Source: Agrocybe praecox
Lineage: Eukaryota; Basidiomycota; Agaricomycetes; Agaricales; Agrocybaceae
Assembly: GCA_964017145.1 (NCBI GenBank)
Contig: OZ024845.1
Location: 1,674,001 to 1,738,000 of the forward strand
Direction: 5' to 3'
Length of the DNA stretch: 64,000 nucleotides
Part shown: piece after piece, positions 1 through 10,425 of the stretch
How positions within the stretch are numbered: position 1 is the stretch's first letter
Layout: each line of letters begins with the position of its first letter
Notes under the pieces: model-generated
Seen by the model: only the letters and a program-made list of their open reading frames with translations
Told to the model about the DNA's origin: nothing
The model's database searches: none
Program-made: the position numbers and the translations under genes

Positions 1-1202
1 CAACAGACATTCGCTATTTCGCTCTTTCATGAGCTGAAAGATTTTTCAATTCCACGGATTTACGACTCAGTGCCTCGTACCAAAATCTTCGAAGTTCTCC
101 ATAACTCATTCCTTCCCACAATGTTGTCCTTCCTACAAGATTCTGTGGGTACCCATTTATTTTTTCTTCGAATGGAAAATTTATGCCACGGCCGTTTCAG
201 GATCTGGAAGAAGCGAAAGAAATCTACAGGCGTTATTTACGCATGTTCAAGGAGCATTTCCTATCGCAGTTAGTCAAGGTGGATGTCTATCATTCCAGGA
301 CCTCGGGTGATGCATGCTTTGCTTTACACCTTGCCCTTGTTTGCCACAATCCCAACTTGGTATTGGGCCGTCGTCGTAGCAAACTCGGAAAACACGCGAC
401 TGTTCCTCTTGCTTCGCTGGCGTCTGAATTCCGCTTGTTCAATTGGATATTTCCTGTTTCAGGCGAGGATTCTCTAGATCTGTACTGGTCAAGAGTAAAT
501 TTCGTATACGCTCCAGTAGATCTGTGGGCTGCACCCCAATATAGAAATTATATCAACCTCCTTTCGCACATTTGTCCATCTGGTCGACTGGACAATTTTG
601 AATGCGAGGGCAATCCAGCGTCGGAGGATTCTTGGGGCAAATTCGGCAAAGAAGTCTACGCTGGCGCAGCGAGATGCAGCTTTGAATATTTATGCGGCAT
701 CACAGATTTCGACAATTTGGTTCGTTCACCACAACGAAATTTTAATATATATATCTCATCTTTGAGACGCAACTCGCCTTGGAAGTGGCGCCGCAATTTC
801 GGGTACAAAGGTTCATGCAGGGCTAGAAAAACCTACCGACTGGTCCGGTTATTGCAGTATTGGAACATTCCCTGGAACAAGGGCGTTCCCTACGTACATG
901 GCTTCAGACCTCCAACTTTGCGAAAATTGAGAAGCAGGCCAATTTATTCCCGTTTTGATTGCCCGCTTTCTACTCTTGATAGGCGCGACCCCATTGTACG
1001 GGAGCGCATCCGATCCGAGAAATACCTGCTCGCACTTGGATATCTCATTCTCTTCTTACCTATGGCAGGAATGTCGGAGTCTCTTCTCCAATTACTCCAG
1101 ACAAAAGCGTTTTCTCAACGATGTTGCGAGTACCCGAAACGCACCAAGAAAGCTCGTCGTGCCATTGACGATTACCTGACCAGGATGGAAGTTGAACGTT
1201 GA
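1..1202 (+). CDS. NACHT NTPase family gene, copy A, 3' part only
   Basis: This is the C-terminal part of an NLR-like NACHT NTPase, cut by the left window edge, so the NTPase domain lies outside. Exons seen: <1-144 and 201-1202; the 56-bp intron (donor GTGGGT, acceptor TTTCAG) sits where copies B, C and D have theirs. Residues match the C-terminal regions of those copies, including the anchors KFGKEVYAGAARCSFEYL and SPWKWRRNFGYKGSC. A 7-nt tandem duplication (gttgaac, near 1188-1201) shifts the frame at the very end, so the protein stops about five residues earlier than its paralogues (ending EVER rather than EVEPQLGE). Copy A is the most diverged of the four in the stretches between the anchors. 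The function of this region is unknown; family context suggests a sensor or effector part of a fungal NLR. Confidence 0.75.
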
Positions 1203-1589
1203 ACCCCAACTGGGAGAGTAACCTGCCATGCACGCTTCTCAAAGCGTGTAGTTGAACCCTACGCAGGCACAATGTCCAAAACATTTCCCGCAGCGGGGAT
1301 TTTCCACAGATTGGGTGCCCTCGACTGGTGTTTTAGGTACATATATTAATATTGCGTACGTTTTGTGAAGAGGGATGTGTTCAAGAGCACTGAGTCAAGT
1401 CATATGTGACGAGATTAATCTGCCCCGCACCTCCTGACTGCCCATATTCTCTGTAAGAGAGAGCAAAATCAATGCATCATAGTGAACAGTAGACGTAGAT
1501 GATTCTTGAAAAGTCGAAAATTATCTACCTGGACCTGTACCTGTTCTTGTTTTCAAAGTAAACAATCTTATTATTGTTACTTACTGCAA
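1203..1589 (+). repeat. 3' flank of the NACHT repeat unit, copy A
   Basis: The stretch after copy A (starting near the stop, with the motif gtgtagttgaaccctacgca) recurs after copy B (6078-6440) and copy C (9653-10030) but not after copy D. It holds no open frame that I can support. It is likely 3' UTR plus spacer that was duplicated together with the gene. Confidence 0.6.
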
Positions 1590-1689
1590 AATGTACAGCT
1601 TTGTGCTCTACTGGAACCCCGCATTCAAAGACACCTGTGTCTTTGATCATATCAAGATTGGATACTATACTTCTCAGATTCATGTGCGT
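1590..1689 (+). pseudogene. Relic exon of a xi-class glutathione S-transferase
   Basis: In frame, the sequence reads LYWNPAFKDTCVFDHIK from 1606, closely matching the penultimate exon of the intact GST gene at 50006-51455 ([18 protein letters not shown]). The match stops at a GT donor (GTGCGT, 1685) placed exactly where the intact gene has GTGAGT after SHPH. No other GST exon is visible nearby, so this is an isolated exon-sized fragment. A shortened version appears after copy C (about 10010-10050), where the flanking words survive but the middle is missing. It therefore seems to have been part of the ancestral repeated unit. Confidence 0.6.
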
Positions 1690-1710
1690 CTTTGAATCCT
1701 TTCCAACAAC

Positions 1711-1884
1711 CGTTTTGTTGTTCTAAAGCTCTTGAACCTCGACAAATCAAATCTACGGGCGTGGTACCCGTTGGACCTATCCCTCATATTCGCCCTCTTT
1801 AGCGTTGGTCTTTTCATTTGGCCAGTCATTGAGGCTTTTGCGCATATGTATGTTCAAGACATTATGTATTACTCTTCCCCAAAG
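1711..1884 (+). pseudogene. Relic of a membrane-protein-like exon
   Basis: Fifty-eight codons are open from 1711, with a hydrophobic core (LDLSLIFALFSVGLFIWPV) and a donor-like GTAAGT at 1884. The same sequence occurs upstream of copy D (about 21605-21705 and 22261-22330), where a 551-bp element splits it. I do not recognise the protein family. Conservation in two spacers reflects duplication of the unit and need not mean function. Confidence 0.35.
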
Positions 1885-2216
1885 TAAGTTCAACTTTTCT
1901 TATGTGCGACAGAGTTAACTTGTCCTGTAATGCAAAAATGACTCTTCAAGCCGTTCCATTGTCTTTTTTTAAAATCAATCCTTCATGTCGAGTAGGGACT
2001 GAGCTGTTTTCCGACTGATAAAGTCCACAATACATCCGCGGAATATGCATGCTGCTAGTAATATTGAGGAAAGTCTGAAAGAAAAGTCATTCTTTATCAA
2101 ATGTTTGAACGTAATACTTGCGAAACGAAGAATGAAAGCCCAAAACCGTGTGACTGGCTGGCCAATGACCAAATCGTGAATACAGTACCTCAAGCACACA
2201 CCAAGCGCTCAGCCCT

Positions 2217-2694
2217 CAGGCCTGGATCCTGATACGCCGCCGGGTCAAGATAGCCAGACAAAGTTTACGAACCAAAGGCGCGGTATTGCGAATATTGACT
2301 AACCTCCATTCGGCATGCTGTCCATTTGTCTTTTTCCTTCAATTACGTCCATGCTTGCTTACACCTACGCCTATAAGTAGGCATAATCTACTTGGATCCC
2401 CGGGTGCAGGAATCGTCAAGAGGCAGAGAGACAGGACATGCCCCGGATAAGCGGCCATTGGCCATCACGACCCCACGTCCACCACTACTACTTCCACGGT
2501 CCACCACAGTCATTGATCATCTTCCCCGCCCACGGAAGGAATCAGGATGTCTGCGACATATCATATCAAGGCACGTATAACAAGTTCTTGACTTGCGATG
2601 TTGATATCCGCACGTACGTTATCCCCGGTTCCGGTTCATGGGCATGATGTACTATCGCCTATGCATTCGCATTGCCCTAGAAGCACAGACGGAG
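2217..2694. other. Unassigned spacer insert between copies A and B
   Basis: This part of the A-B spacer has no counterpart upstream of copies C or D. It holds only short frames with no recognisable product. It separates two similar stretches (about 2120-2215 and 2940-3080) that share words such as gtacctcaagca, so it may be an insertion into, or a duplication within, the spacer. Confidence 0.3.
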
Positions 2695-2787
2695 GAGCGA
2701 GCTTGGTCAAGGAAACAAGTTGAACTTATGGCGTGCACAGAGCGGGCTTGGAACGATAGGAAACAAGTTGAAGCTTATGGCATGCAC
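2695..2787 (+). repeat. Imperfect tandem duplication, about 45-bp period
   Basis: Two adjacent units begin at 2695 and 2740, each containing ggaaacaagttgaa followed by tatggc(a/g)tgcaca. The second unit carries a few extra bases. It sits at the left edge of the leader shared by the NACHT copies. Confidence 0.6.
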
Positions 2788-3255
2788 ATGCATCTCCAAC
2801 GACCAACCAACTCCGAGCACGAACACGACTTGAAGTTCATGTAACGCGTCGCGTCGTGTACACTCGTACTTAAAGGTTAACCCTAGCTTAAGCACTCATG
2901 AAGAACCGCGGAATATCAAGAACAACAGAGACGAACCGAACTGAAATTAAACTATATTTGTGATGATGAAAAAAGTGAAATCCCAAAACCGCACAACTGG
3001 CCGATGACCGAATCGTAAATATAGTAACTCAAGCAAACCTCAAAGAGCTCATGATCATTGATCAGGCCTCAGGGCTCAAGTCTCAGGCCACATTGGTTCA
3101 GCCCCAATCCATATTTCAGCCATCTTTCCATTAACAACCTCTAGGACCGACATAGGACGTGGCACCAAACATCTCTCTGTTTGCGTTTGCAGGCAACGGT
3201 GAACGAGAGTTTTGTAGAAGCGGAATCCTCATCGACATAGGCGCAGGCTGTATAG
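2788..3255 (+). repeat. 5' leader of the NACHT repeat unit, copy B
   Basis: This stretch upstream of the copy B start recurs before copy C (6443-6834, with an internal deletion) and copy D (22681-23048). Shared words include ggaatatcaagaaca, gaatcgtaaatatag and acgatctaccaacaca further in. It probably holds the promoter and 5' UTR of each copy. No convincing TATA box was identified. Confidence 0.55.
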
Positions 3256-6077
3256 ATGGTTGGGAAATACCTGCAAAGCGCTACCCCATCTATGCTGTCG
3301 AATGTTGTTGCAACGGGAGGCACGATCTACCAACACAATGTTCACACTGGACTCCATCGTACGTTTCGATCACCTTTGAACAGAAGTCGCCTTACTTACT
3401 CTGTAGCAGGCGAACGTGATTTACTGCAGCAAACAACAGCGTCGGGCGCATTCCACAACTCTGGGGAAAGGTATGACCCTCCGAAATGCCATCCCAATAC
3501 ACGGCTGGCGGTGATCAAGACAATCATGGACTGGACACTCGGGCTTGACGAAGAAAGTCGAGGAAAATTCATCATGTGGCTCACCGGCGCTGCTGGTGCT
3601 GGTAAATCAGCCATCTTGCAAAGTTTTGCAGAACAGCAGGACCGTGAAAGACGCCTCCTTGCCAGCTTTTTCTTTGGAAAATCCGACTCCAATCGAAATC
3701 ATGTTCGAAAGCTCGTTGCGACGATTGCCTATCAGATCCATGCAAAGATTCCGGACGTTCGACAGCATATGATCGTGGCCATCGAGGAGGACCCGTTGAT
3801 TTTCACCCGATCCCTCATCACACAATTCACAACTCTCATCATCCAACCTCTGCAGGACTCTCTTTTACTTGAATCAAGATTTTTCGATCAACCTCCTGCC
3901 CCTCGAGTCATCATAATAGACGGCCTTGACGAATGCATCGATCACAGGGAACAGAAAGACATTTTGTTGACCATCTCCAAAGTCACTCAGGAATACCAAC
4001 TCCCCATACTATTTCTCATAAGCAGTCGCCCCGAGCACGACATCAGCAGTCTTCTCCTCCTCACAGCTACAGAGCATTTCCACGCGGCTGGATTTGGACG
4101 ATAGATTCTCTCCGGAGAAGGATATTGAGCTATACCTACGGCATGAATTCAACGAGATCAAAGCCAATCATCCTTTTCGTCGGTTTCTTCCGTCCTCGTG
4201 GCCGTCTGATGCAGATGTGATGCGGTTAGTCTGGAGGTCCTCAGGTCAATTCATCTACGCCGCTACTGTCGTCAAATATGTAGGATCTACTCGACATCGA
4301 CCTCATCATCGACTTGAGGTAGTGCTAAGCATCCGGCCCCTTTCACAACTGGGTGAACAGCCGTTTGCTGAGCTCGACGCACTGTATACTCACATGTTGA
4401 TGGGAGTCGCTGATGATAGTGTTTTTGTGGTGCTTCGCGTCCTTTGCTTCATTTTTTATTGCTATATCTTCCCCGACTTGAACATTGATCGGATCGAAAC
4501 GATCCTTCAATTGGAGCCTGGACAGATTTCTGTGTCTTTTTGTGATCTAGGCGCGCTGATATCCGTAGTGAACGACCCGCCGGGCTCTGGTACTCACAAA
4601 ATCAAATTCTTGCACGCTTCGCTAATTGATTTTCTCCTCGATCTGGAGAGGTCGCATCAATTTCATATTCGGCCTGCATATATACACCAGAATATGATCT
4701 CGTGTGTCCGATTTCTATCTTGTAAGTGCCAATGAACTGATTTCTTTATGTGAAAATGACCAGAGACTGATTGATTTCAGCGAGTGACAATCGATCACAG
4801 ATCGAGGCCGATACAGCCTGGTTCTTTGCAGCAGAATTCTTTAAAACCAACATCAAACACACCCCACCGACATTCGCCACTCCGCTCTTGCATGAGCTGA
4901 AAGATTTGTCAATTCCACGGTTTTACGACTCAGTGCCTCGTACCCTAATCTTCGACATTTTTCATAACTCATTCCTTCCCACGATGTTGTCCTTCCTAAA
5001 AGATTCTGTGAGTACCCATTTATTCTATCTGCGAGTGGTTAATTTATTCCACGGCCGTTTCAGGATCTGGAAGAAGTGCAAGAGATCTACAGGCGCCATT
5101 TACGCGTGTTCAAGGAGCATTTCCTATCGCAGTTAGTTAAGGTGGATGCCTATCATTCCAGGACCTCCGGCGACGCACGCTTTGCTTTACACCTTGCCCT
5201 TATTTGCCACTATCCCAACTTGGTATTGGGTCATCGTCATAGCAAACTTGGAAAACACGCGACTGTTCCTCTTGCTTCGCTGGTGTCTGAGTTCAGGTCG
5301 TTCGATTGGACATTTGATCATCCAGACGAGGATCCTCTAGATCTGTACTTGTCAAGAATGAATTTGGTATACCGTCCAGTAAATTGCAACAATGCACACG
5401 AATATCGCGATTATATCAACTTAGTTTCCCACATTTGTCCATCTGGTAGACTGGACAAGTCAGAATTCGAGGGTAACCCAGTGTTGGAGGATTCCTGGTG
5501 CAAATTCGGCAAAGAAGTCTACGCCGGCGCAGCGAGATGCAGCTTTGAATATTTATGCGGCATCACAGATTTCGACAATTTAGTTCCCTCACCACAACGA
5601 AAATTTAATGCATATATCTCATCTTTGAGACGCAATTCGCCCTGGAAGTGGCGCCGCAATTTCGGGTACAAAGGTTCATGCAGGGCTAGAAAAACCTACC
5701 GATTGGTCCGGTTATTGGAGTATTGTAACTATCCCTGGAACGGGGTCTATCCCTTCAGAGATAGCCCCAGACCTCTAACCTTGCGAAAATTGAGAAGCAG
5801 GCCAATTTATTCCCGTCTTTATTACACGCTTCCTGATTTTGGCAGGGTCGACCCCATTGTATGGGAGCGCATCCTCTCCGAGAAATACCTGCTCGCACTT
5901 GGATATCTTATCCTCTTCTTGCCTATGGCGGGAAAGTCGGAGTCTCTTCTCCAGTTGTTCCGGACGAAAGCGTTTTCTCAACGGTGTTGCGAGTACCCAA
6001 AACCCACCAAGCAAGCTCGTCGTGCCATTAATGATTACCTGACCAGGATGGAAGTTGAACCCCAACTGGGAGAGTAA
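3256..6077 (+). pseudogene. NACHT NTPase family gene, copy B, frameshifted
   Basis: Inferred exons are 3256-3358, 3410-4721, 4781-5007 and 5064-6077, with introns at the same places as copies C and D. The NACHT part is intact at first: Walker A GAAGAGKS, Walker B VIIIDGLDEC, and sensor ISSRPEH. Relative to C and D, 2 nt are missing at about 4045 (gacatcagcagtc against gacatcaatacagtc). This shifts the frame and gives a stop at 4102-4104. The predicted product is about 265 residues, ending just after the Walker B/sensor region. Downstream, the old frame stays open through all remaining exons to 6077, so the break looks recent. It could be a pseudogene, a truncated NTPase-only product, or a base-calling error. 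The start was chosen to match copies C and D. Confidence 0.75.
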
Positions 6078-6440
6078 CCTGCCATGCATGCGTCTCAAAG
6101 TGTGTAGTTGAACCCTACGCAGGCACAGTGTTCAACACATTTCCCGCAGATGGGATTTTCAACAGATTGGTTGCCCTCGACCGGGGTTTTAGGCACATAT
6201 ATCTATATCGCGTATGTTTTGTGAAGAGGGATGTGTTTAAGGGCATTGAGTCAAGTCATATGTGGCGAGACTAATCTGCCCCGCACCTCCTGACCGCCCA
6301 TATTCTCTGTAAGAGAGAACAAAACCAATGGATCATAGCAGCGAGTAGACGTAGATGATTCTTGAAAAGTTGAAAATAATTTACCTGTACCCGTTGTTGT
6401 TTTGAAAGTAAATAATTCTAGTTTTATAATTATTACTTAC
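6078..6440 (+). repeat. 3' flank of the NACHT repeat unit, copy B
   Basis: This is homologous to 1203-1589 and 9653-10030 and carries the same words after the stop codon (cctgccatgcatgcgtct, gtgaagagggatgtgtt). It has no coding content that I can support and runs into the leader of copy C. Confidence 0.6.
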
Positions 6441-6834
6441 AGTATGGCATGCACATGCATTTCCAACGCCCAACCAACTCCGAGCACGAACACGACTTCA
6501 ACTTCATGTAACGCGTCGCGTCGCGTATACTCGTACTTAAACGTTAACGCTAGCTTAAGCGCTCATGAAGAACCGCGGAATATCAAGAACAACAGAGACG
6601 AACTGAAAGTAAACTATATTTGCAAAAGAGTGAAATCCCAAAACGGCACAACTGGCCGATGACCGAATCGTAAATATAGACCCCAATCCATATTTCGGCC
6701 ACCTTCCCATCAACAACCTCTAGGATCGACATAGAACGTGGCACCAAACCCCTCTCTGTTTGGGTCTGCAGGCAACGGAGAACGAGTGTTTTGTAGAAGC
6801 GGAATCTTCATCGACATAGGTGCAGGCTGTATAG
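6441..6834 (+). repeat. 5' leader of the NACHT repeat unit, copy C
   Basis: This matches the leader of copy B (2788-3255) but lacks the stretch around gtacctcaagca found in B and D. It contains no supported gene and presumably holds the promoter and 5' UTR of copy C. Only about 760 bp separate the stop of copy B from the start of copy C. Confidence 0.5.
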
Positions 6835-9652
6835 ATGGCAGGGAAATACTTGCAAAGCCCCAATCCATCTATGCTGTCGAATGTTGTTGTAACCGGAGGC
6901 ACGATCTACCAACACAATGTTCACACTGGACTCCACCGTACGTTTCGATCACCTTTGAACAGAAGTCGTCTTACTTACGCTCTAACAGGCGGACATGATT
7001 TACTGCGGCAAGAAACAGCATCGGGCGCATTCCACAACTCTGGGGAAAGGTACGACCCTCCAAAATGCCATCCCAATACACGGCTGGCGGTGATGAAGAC
7101 AATCATGGACTGGACCCTCGGACTTGATGAAGAAACTCGGGGCAAATACATCATGTGGCTCACTGGCGCGGCTGGCGCTGGTAAATCAGCCATTTTGCAA
7201 AGTTTCGCAGAACAGCAGGACCACGAAGGACGCCTCCTCGCCAGCTTTTTCTTTGGAAAATCCGACTCCAATCGAAATCATGTTCGAAAGCTTGTCGCGA
7301 CGATTGCATATCAGATCCATGCAAAGATTCCGGATGTTCGACACCATATGATGGTGGCCATCGAGCAGGACCCGTTGATTTTCACCCGATCCCTCATCAC
7401 ACAATTCACAACTCTCATCATCCAACCTCTGCGGGACTCTCTTTTACTTGAATCAAGATTTTTTGACCAACCTCTTGCTCCTCGAGTGATCATAATAGAC
7501 GGCCTCGACGAATGCATCGATCACAGGGAGCAGAAAGACGTATTGTTGACCATCGCCAGAGTCACTAAGGAATACCAACTCCCCATGATATTTCTCATGA
7601 GCAGTCGCCCCGAGCATGACATCAATACAGTCTTCTCCTCGTCACAACTACAGGGTATTTTTACGCGCGTGGATTTGGACGAAAGATTTTCTCCGGAGAA
7701 GGACATTGAGCTATACCTACGGCATGAATTCAACGAGATTAAAGCCAATCATCCATTTCGTCGGTTTCTTCCATCCTCATGGCCGTCTGACGAAGATGTG
7801 CTGCGCTTAGTCCGGAAATCCTCAGGTCAATTCATCTACGCCGCTACTGTCATCAAATACGTAGGCTCTACTCGACATCGACCTCATCATCGACTTGAGG
7901 TTGTGCTAAGCATCCGGCCTGTTTCGCGACCGGGTGAACAGCCGTTTTCTGAGCTCGATGCACTGTACACTCACATACTTATGGGAGTCGCCGAGGATGA
8001 TGTTTTTATGGTTCTGGGCGTCCTTTGCTTTATCTTTTACTGCGAGTCTTACTGCTCCACGTATGACGTGGATGAGATTGAAACAATCCTTCAATTGGAG
8101 TCCGGACAAATTTCTGTGTCTTTTTGTGATCTTGGCGCGCTGATATCCGTGGTGGAGATCCTGGGTATTCATATAATCAGCATTTTGCACGCTTCCCTAC
8201 GCGACTTTTTCCTTGATCTGGAAAGGTCGCATCAATTTCATATTGGCCCTGAGTATATACACCAGAACATGATCTTGTGTGTTCGATTTCTATCCAGTAA
8301 GTGCCAATGCATTGATTTCTTTATGTGAAAATGACCAGAGACTGGTTAATTCCAGCGAGTGACAATCGATCACAGATCAAGGACGATAGGGTCTGGTTCA
8401 TTGCGGCAGAATTCTTTAGAAACAATCTCCAACACACCCAACCGACATTCGCCACTTCGCTCTTGCATGAGCTAAAATATTTTTCAATTCCACGGTTTTA
8501 CGACTCAGTGCCTCGTACTCAAATCTTCGAAGTCTTCCATAACTCAATCCTTCCGACGATGTTGTCCTTCCTAAAAGATTCTGTGAGTACCGACTTACTT
8601 TTTCTGCGAGTGGTTAATTTATGCCACCGCCATTTCAGGATCTGGAAGAAGCGCAAGAGATCTACAGGCGTCATTTACGCGTGTTCAAGGAGCATTTCTT
8701 ATCGCAGTTAGTTAAGGTGGATGCCTATCATTCCAGGACCTCATCCGACGCACGCTTTGCTTTACACCTTGCTCTTGTTTGCCACTATCCCAATTTGGTA
8801 TTGGGCCGTCGTCATAGCAAAGTCGAAAAATACGCCACTGTTCCTCTTGCTTCGCTGGTATCTGATTTCAAGTTGTTCGATTGGATATTTCCTGATGCAG
8901 ACGAGGATCCTCCAGATCTGTCCTTGTCAAGAGCAGATTTGGTATACGGTCCAGTAAATTGCGACAATGCAGACGAATATCGCGATTATATCAACGTACT
9001 TTCGCATATTTGTCCATCTGGTAGACTGGACAAGTTTGAATGCCAGGGCAACCCAGCGTTGCAGGATTCCTGGTGCAAATTCGGCAAAGAAGTCTATGCT
9101 GGCGCGGCAAGATGCAGCTTTGAATATTTATCCGGCATCGCAAATTTCGACGATTTGGTTCCCTCACCACAGCGAAACTTCAATGCATATATTTCATCTT
9201 TGAGATGCACCTCGCCTTGGAAGTGGCGCCGCAATTTCGGGTACAGAGGCTCATGCAGGGCTAGAAAAACCTACCGACTCGTCCGGTTATTGCAGTATTG
9301 TAACTATCCCCGGAACCAGGGCGTTCCCTTCCCACATGGCCCCACACCTCCAACCTTGCAAAAATTGAGAAGCAGGCCAATTTATTCCCGCGTTTATTTC
9401 CCGCCTCTTAATTTTGACAGGTTCGACCCCATTGTACGGGAGCGCATCCGATCCGAGAAATATCTGCTCGCACTTGGATATCTCACTTTCTTCTTACCTA
9501 TGGCGGGAAAGTCGGAGTCTCTTCTCCAGTTATTCCGGACGAAAGTGTTTTCTCAACGATGTTGCGAGTACCCAAAACACACCAAGGAAGCTCGTCGTGC
9601 CATTGACGATTACCTGTCTAGGATGGAAGTTGAACCCCAACTGGGAGAGTAA
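6835..9652 (+). CDS. NACHT NTPase (NLR-like), copy C, intact
   Basis: Exons 6835-6937, 6989-8296, 8356-8582 and 8639-9652 join in phase to give 883 residues. A short N-terminus (MLSNVVVTGGTIYQHN, like the leader of many fungal NACHT proteins) is followed by SGAFHNSGERYDPPKC. The NACHT domain follows: Walker A GAAGAGKS at about 94-101, Walker B VIIIDGLDEC at about 201-210, and sensor MSSRPEH at about 237-243. It is a P-loop NTPase expected in the cytosol. Related fungal NLRs act in nonself recognition and programmed cell death. The C-terminal region (about 470-883) shows no WD, ankyrin or TPR repeats and I do not recognise it. It contains the anchors KFGKEVYAGAARCSFEYL and SPWKWRRNFGYRGSC and a hydrophobic stretch YLLALGYLTFFLPMAG. 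Intron 1 (51 bp) has no in-frame stop, so its retention would insert 17 residues. Confidence 0.88.
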
Positions 9653-10425
9653 CCTGCCATGCACGCGTCTCAAAGCGTGTAGTTGAACCCTACGCAGGCA
9701 CAGTGTCCAAAACATTTCACGCAGATGTGATTTTCAACAGATTAGTTGCCCTCGACTGGGGTTCTAGGCACATATATCTATATCGCGTACGTTTTGTGAA
9801 GAGGGATGTGTTCAAGGGCAGTGAGTCAAGTCATATGTGGCGAGATTAATCTGCCCCGCACGCCCATATTCTCTGCAAGAAAGAATAAAACCAATGCATC
9901 ATAGCAGAGAGTAGACGTCGATGAATTTGAAAGGTTGAAATTAATCTACCTGTACCCGTTGTTGTGGTAAAAGTAAACAATTCTAGTTTCGTTATTATTA
10001 CTTACTACAAAGTGTACAGCTTTCTGCGCATTCATTTTCTCGTCTTTGACTCATTGGCATGGGTGTGCTGGTTCAATGGATGCTTGCTGCATCCATGCGT
10101 CTGCGTCTCTCTGCTCCTTGCACCGCTTTTTGTGTCGAAAAAAACTGAAAACATGGATGAGAATTTATGAAATAGATTCGTATATCTAAGACAACAACAA
10201 CGACAAAAAAACATTATACTAAATACGAGAAGAAAAAAATACAGTGTGATATCATATATCATGGGCAGAGCGCTTGGGATAGGCGTGATTGGTATCGGTA
10301 TCGTACGTTGCATGATGATGTATGGATGGGTGGATTGGGTGTGTGTGTATATATATAATGTGTGTATGTAAGAGGGGGTAATAGGATGGGCAGGCTGGAT
10401 AGGAAATCCGAATTAATTTGTTTGC
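9653..10425. other. Convergent spacer: repeat-unit 3' flank and OPT gene 3' region
   Basis: The first part, to about 10030, is the 3' flank of the NACHT unit and carries the shortened GST relic near 10010-10050. The rest is AT-rich and contains a GT/TA microsatellite (about 10338-10370). It lies downstream of the minus-strand transporter gene, so both genes end here. No gene is supported. Confidence 0.5.
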
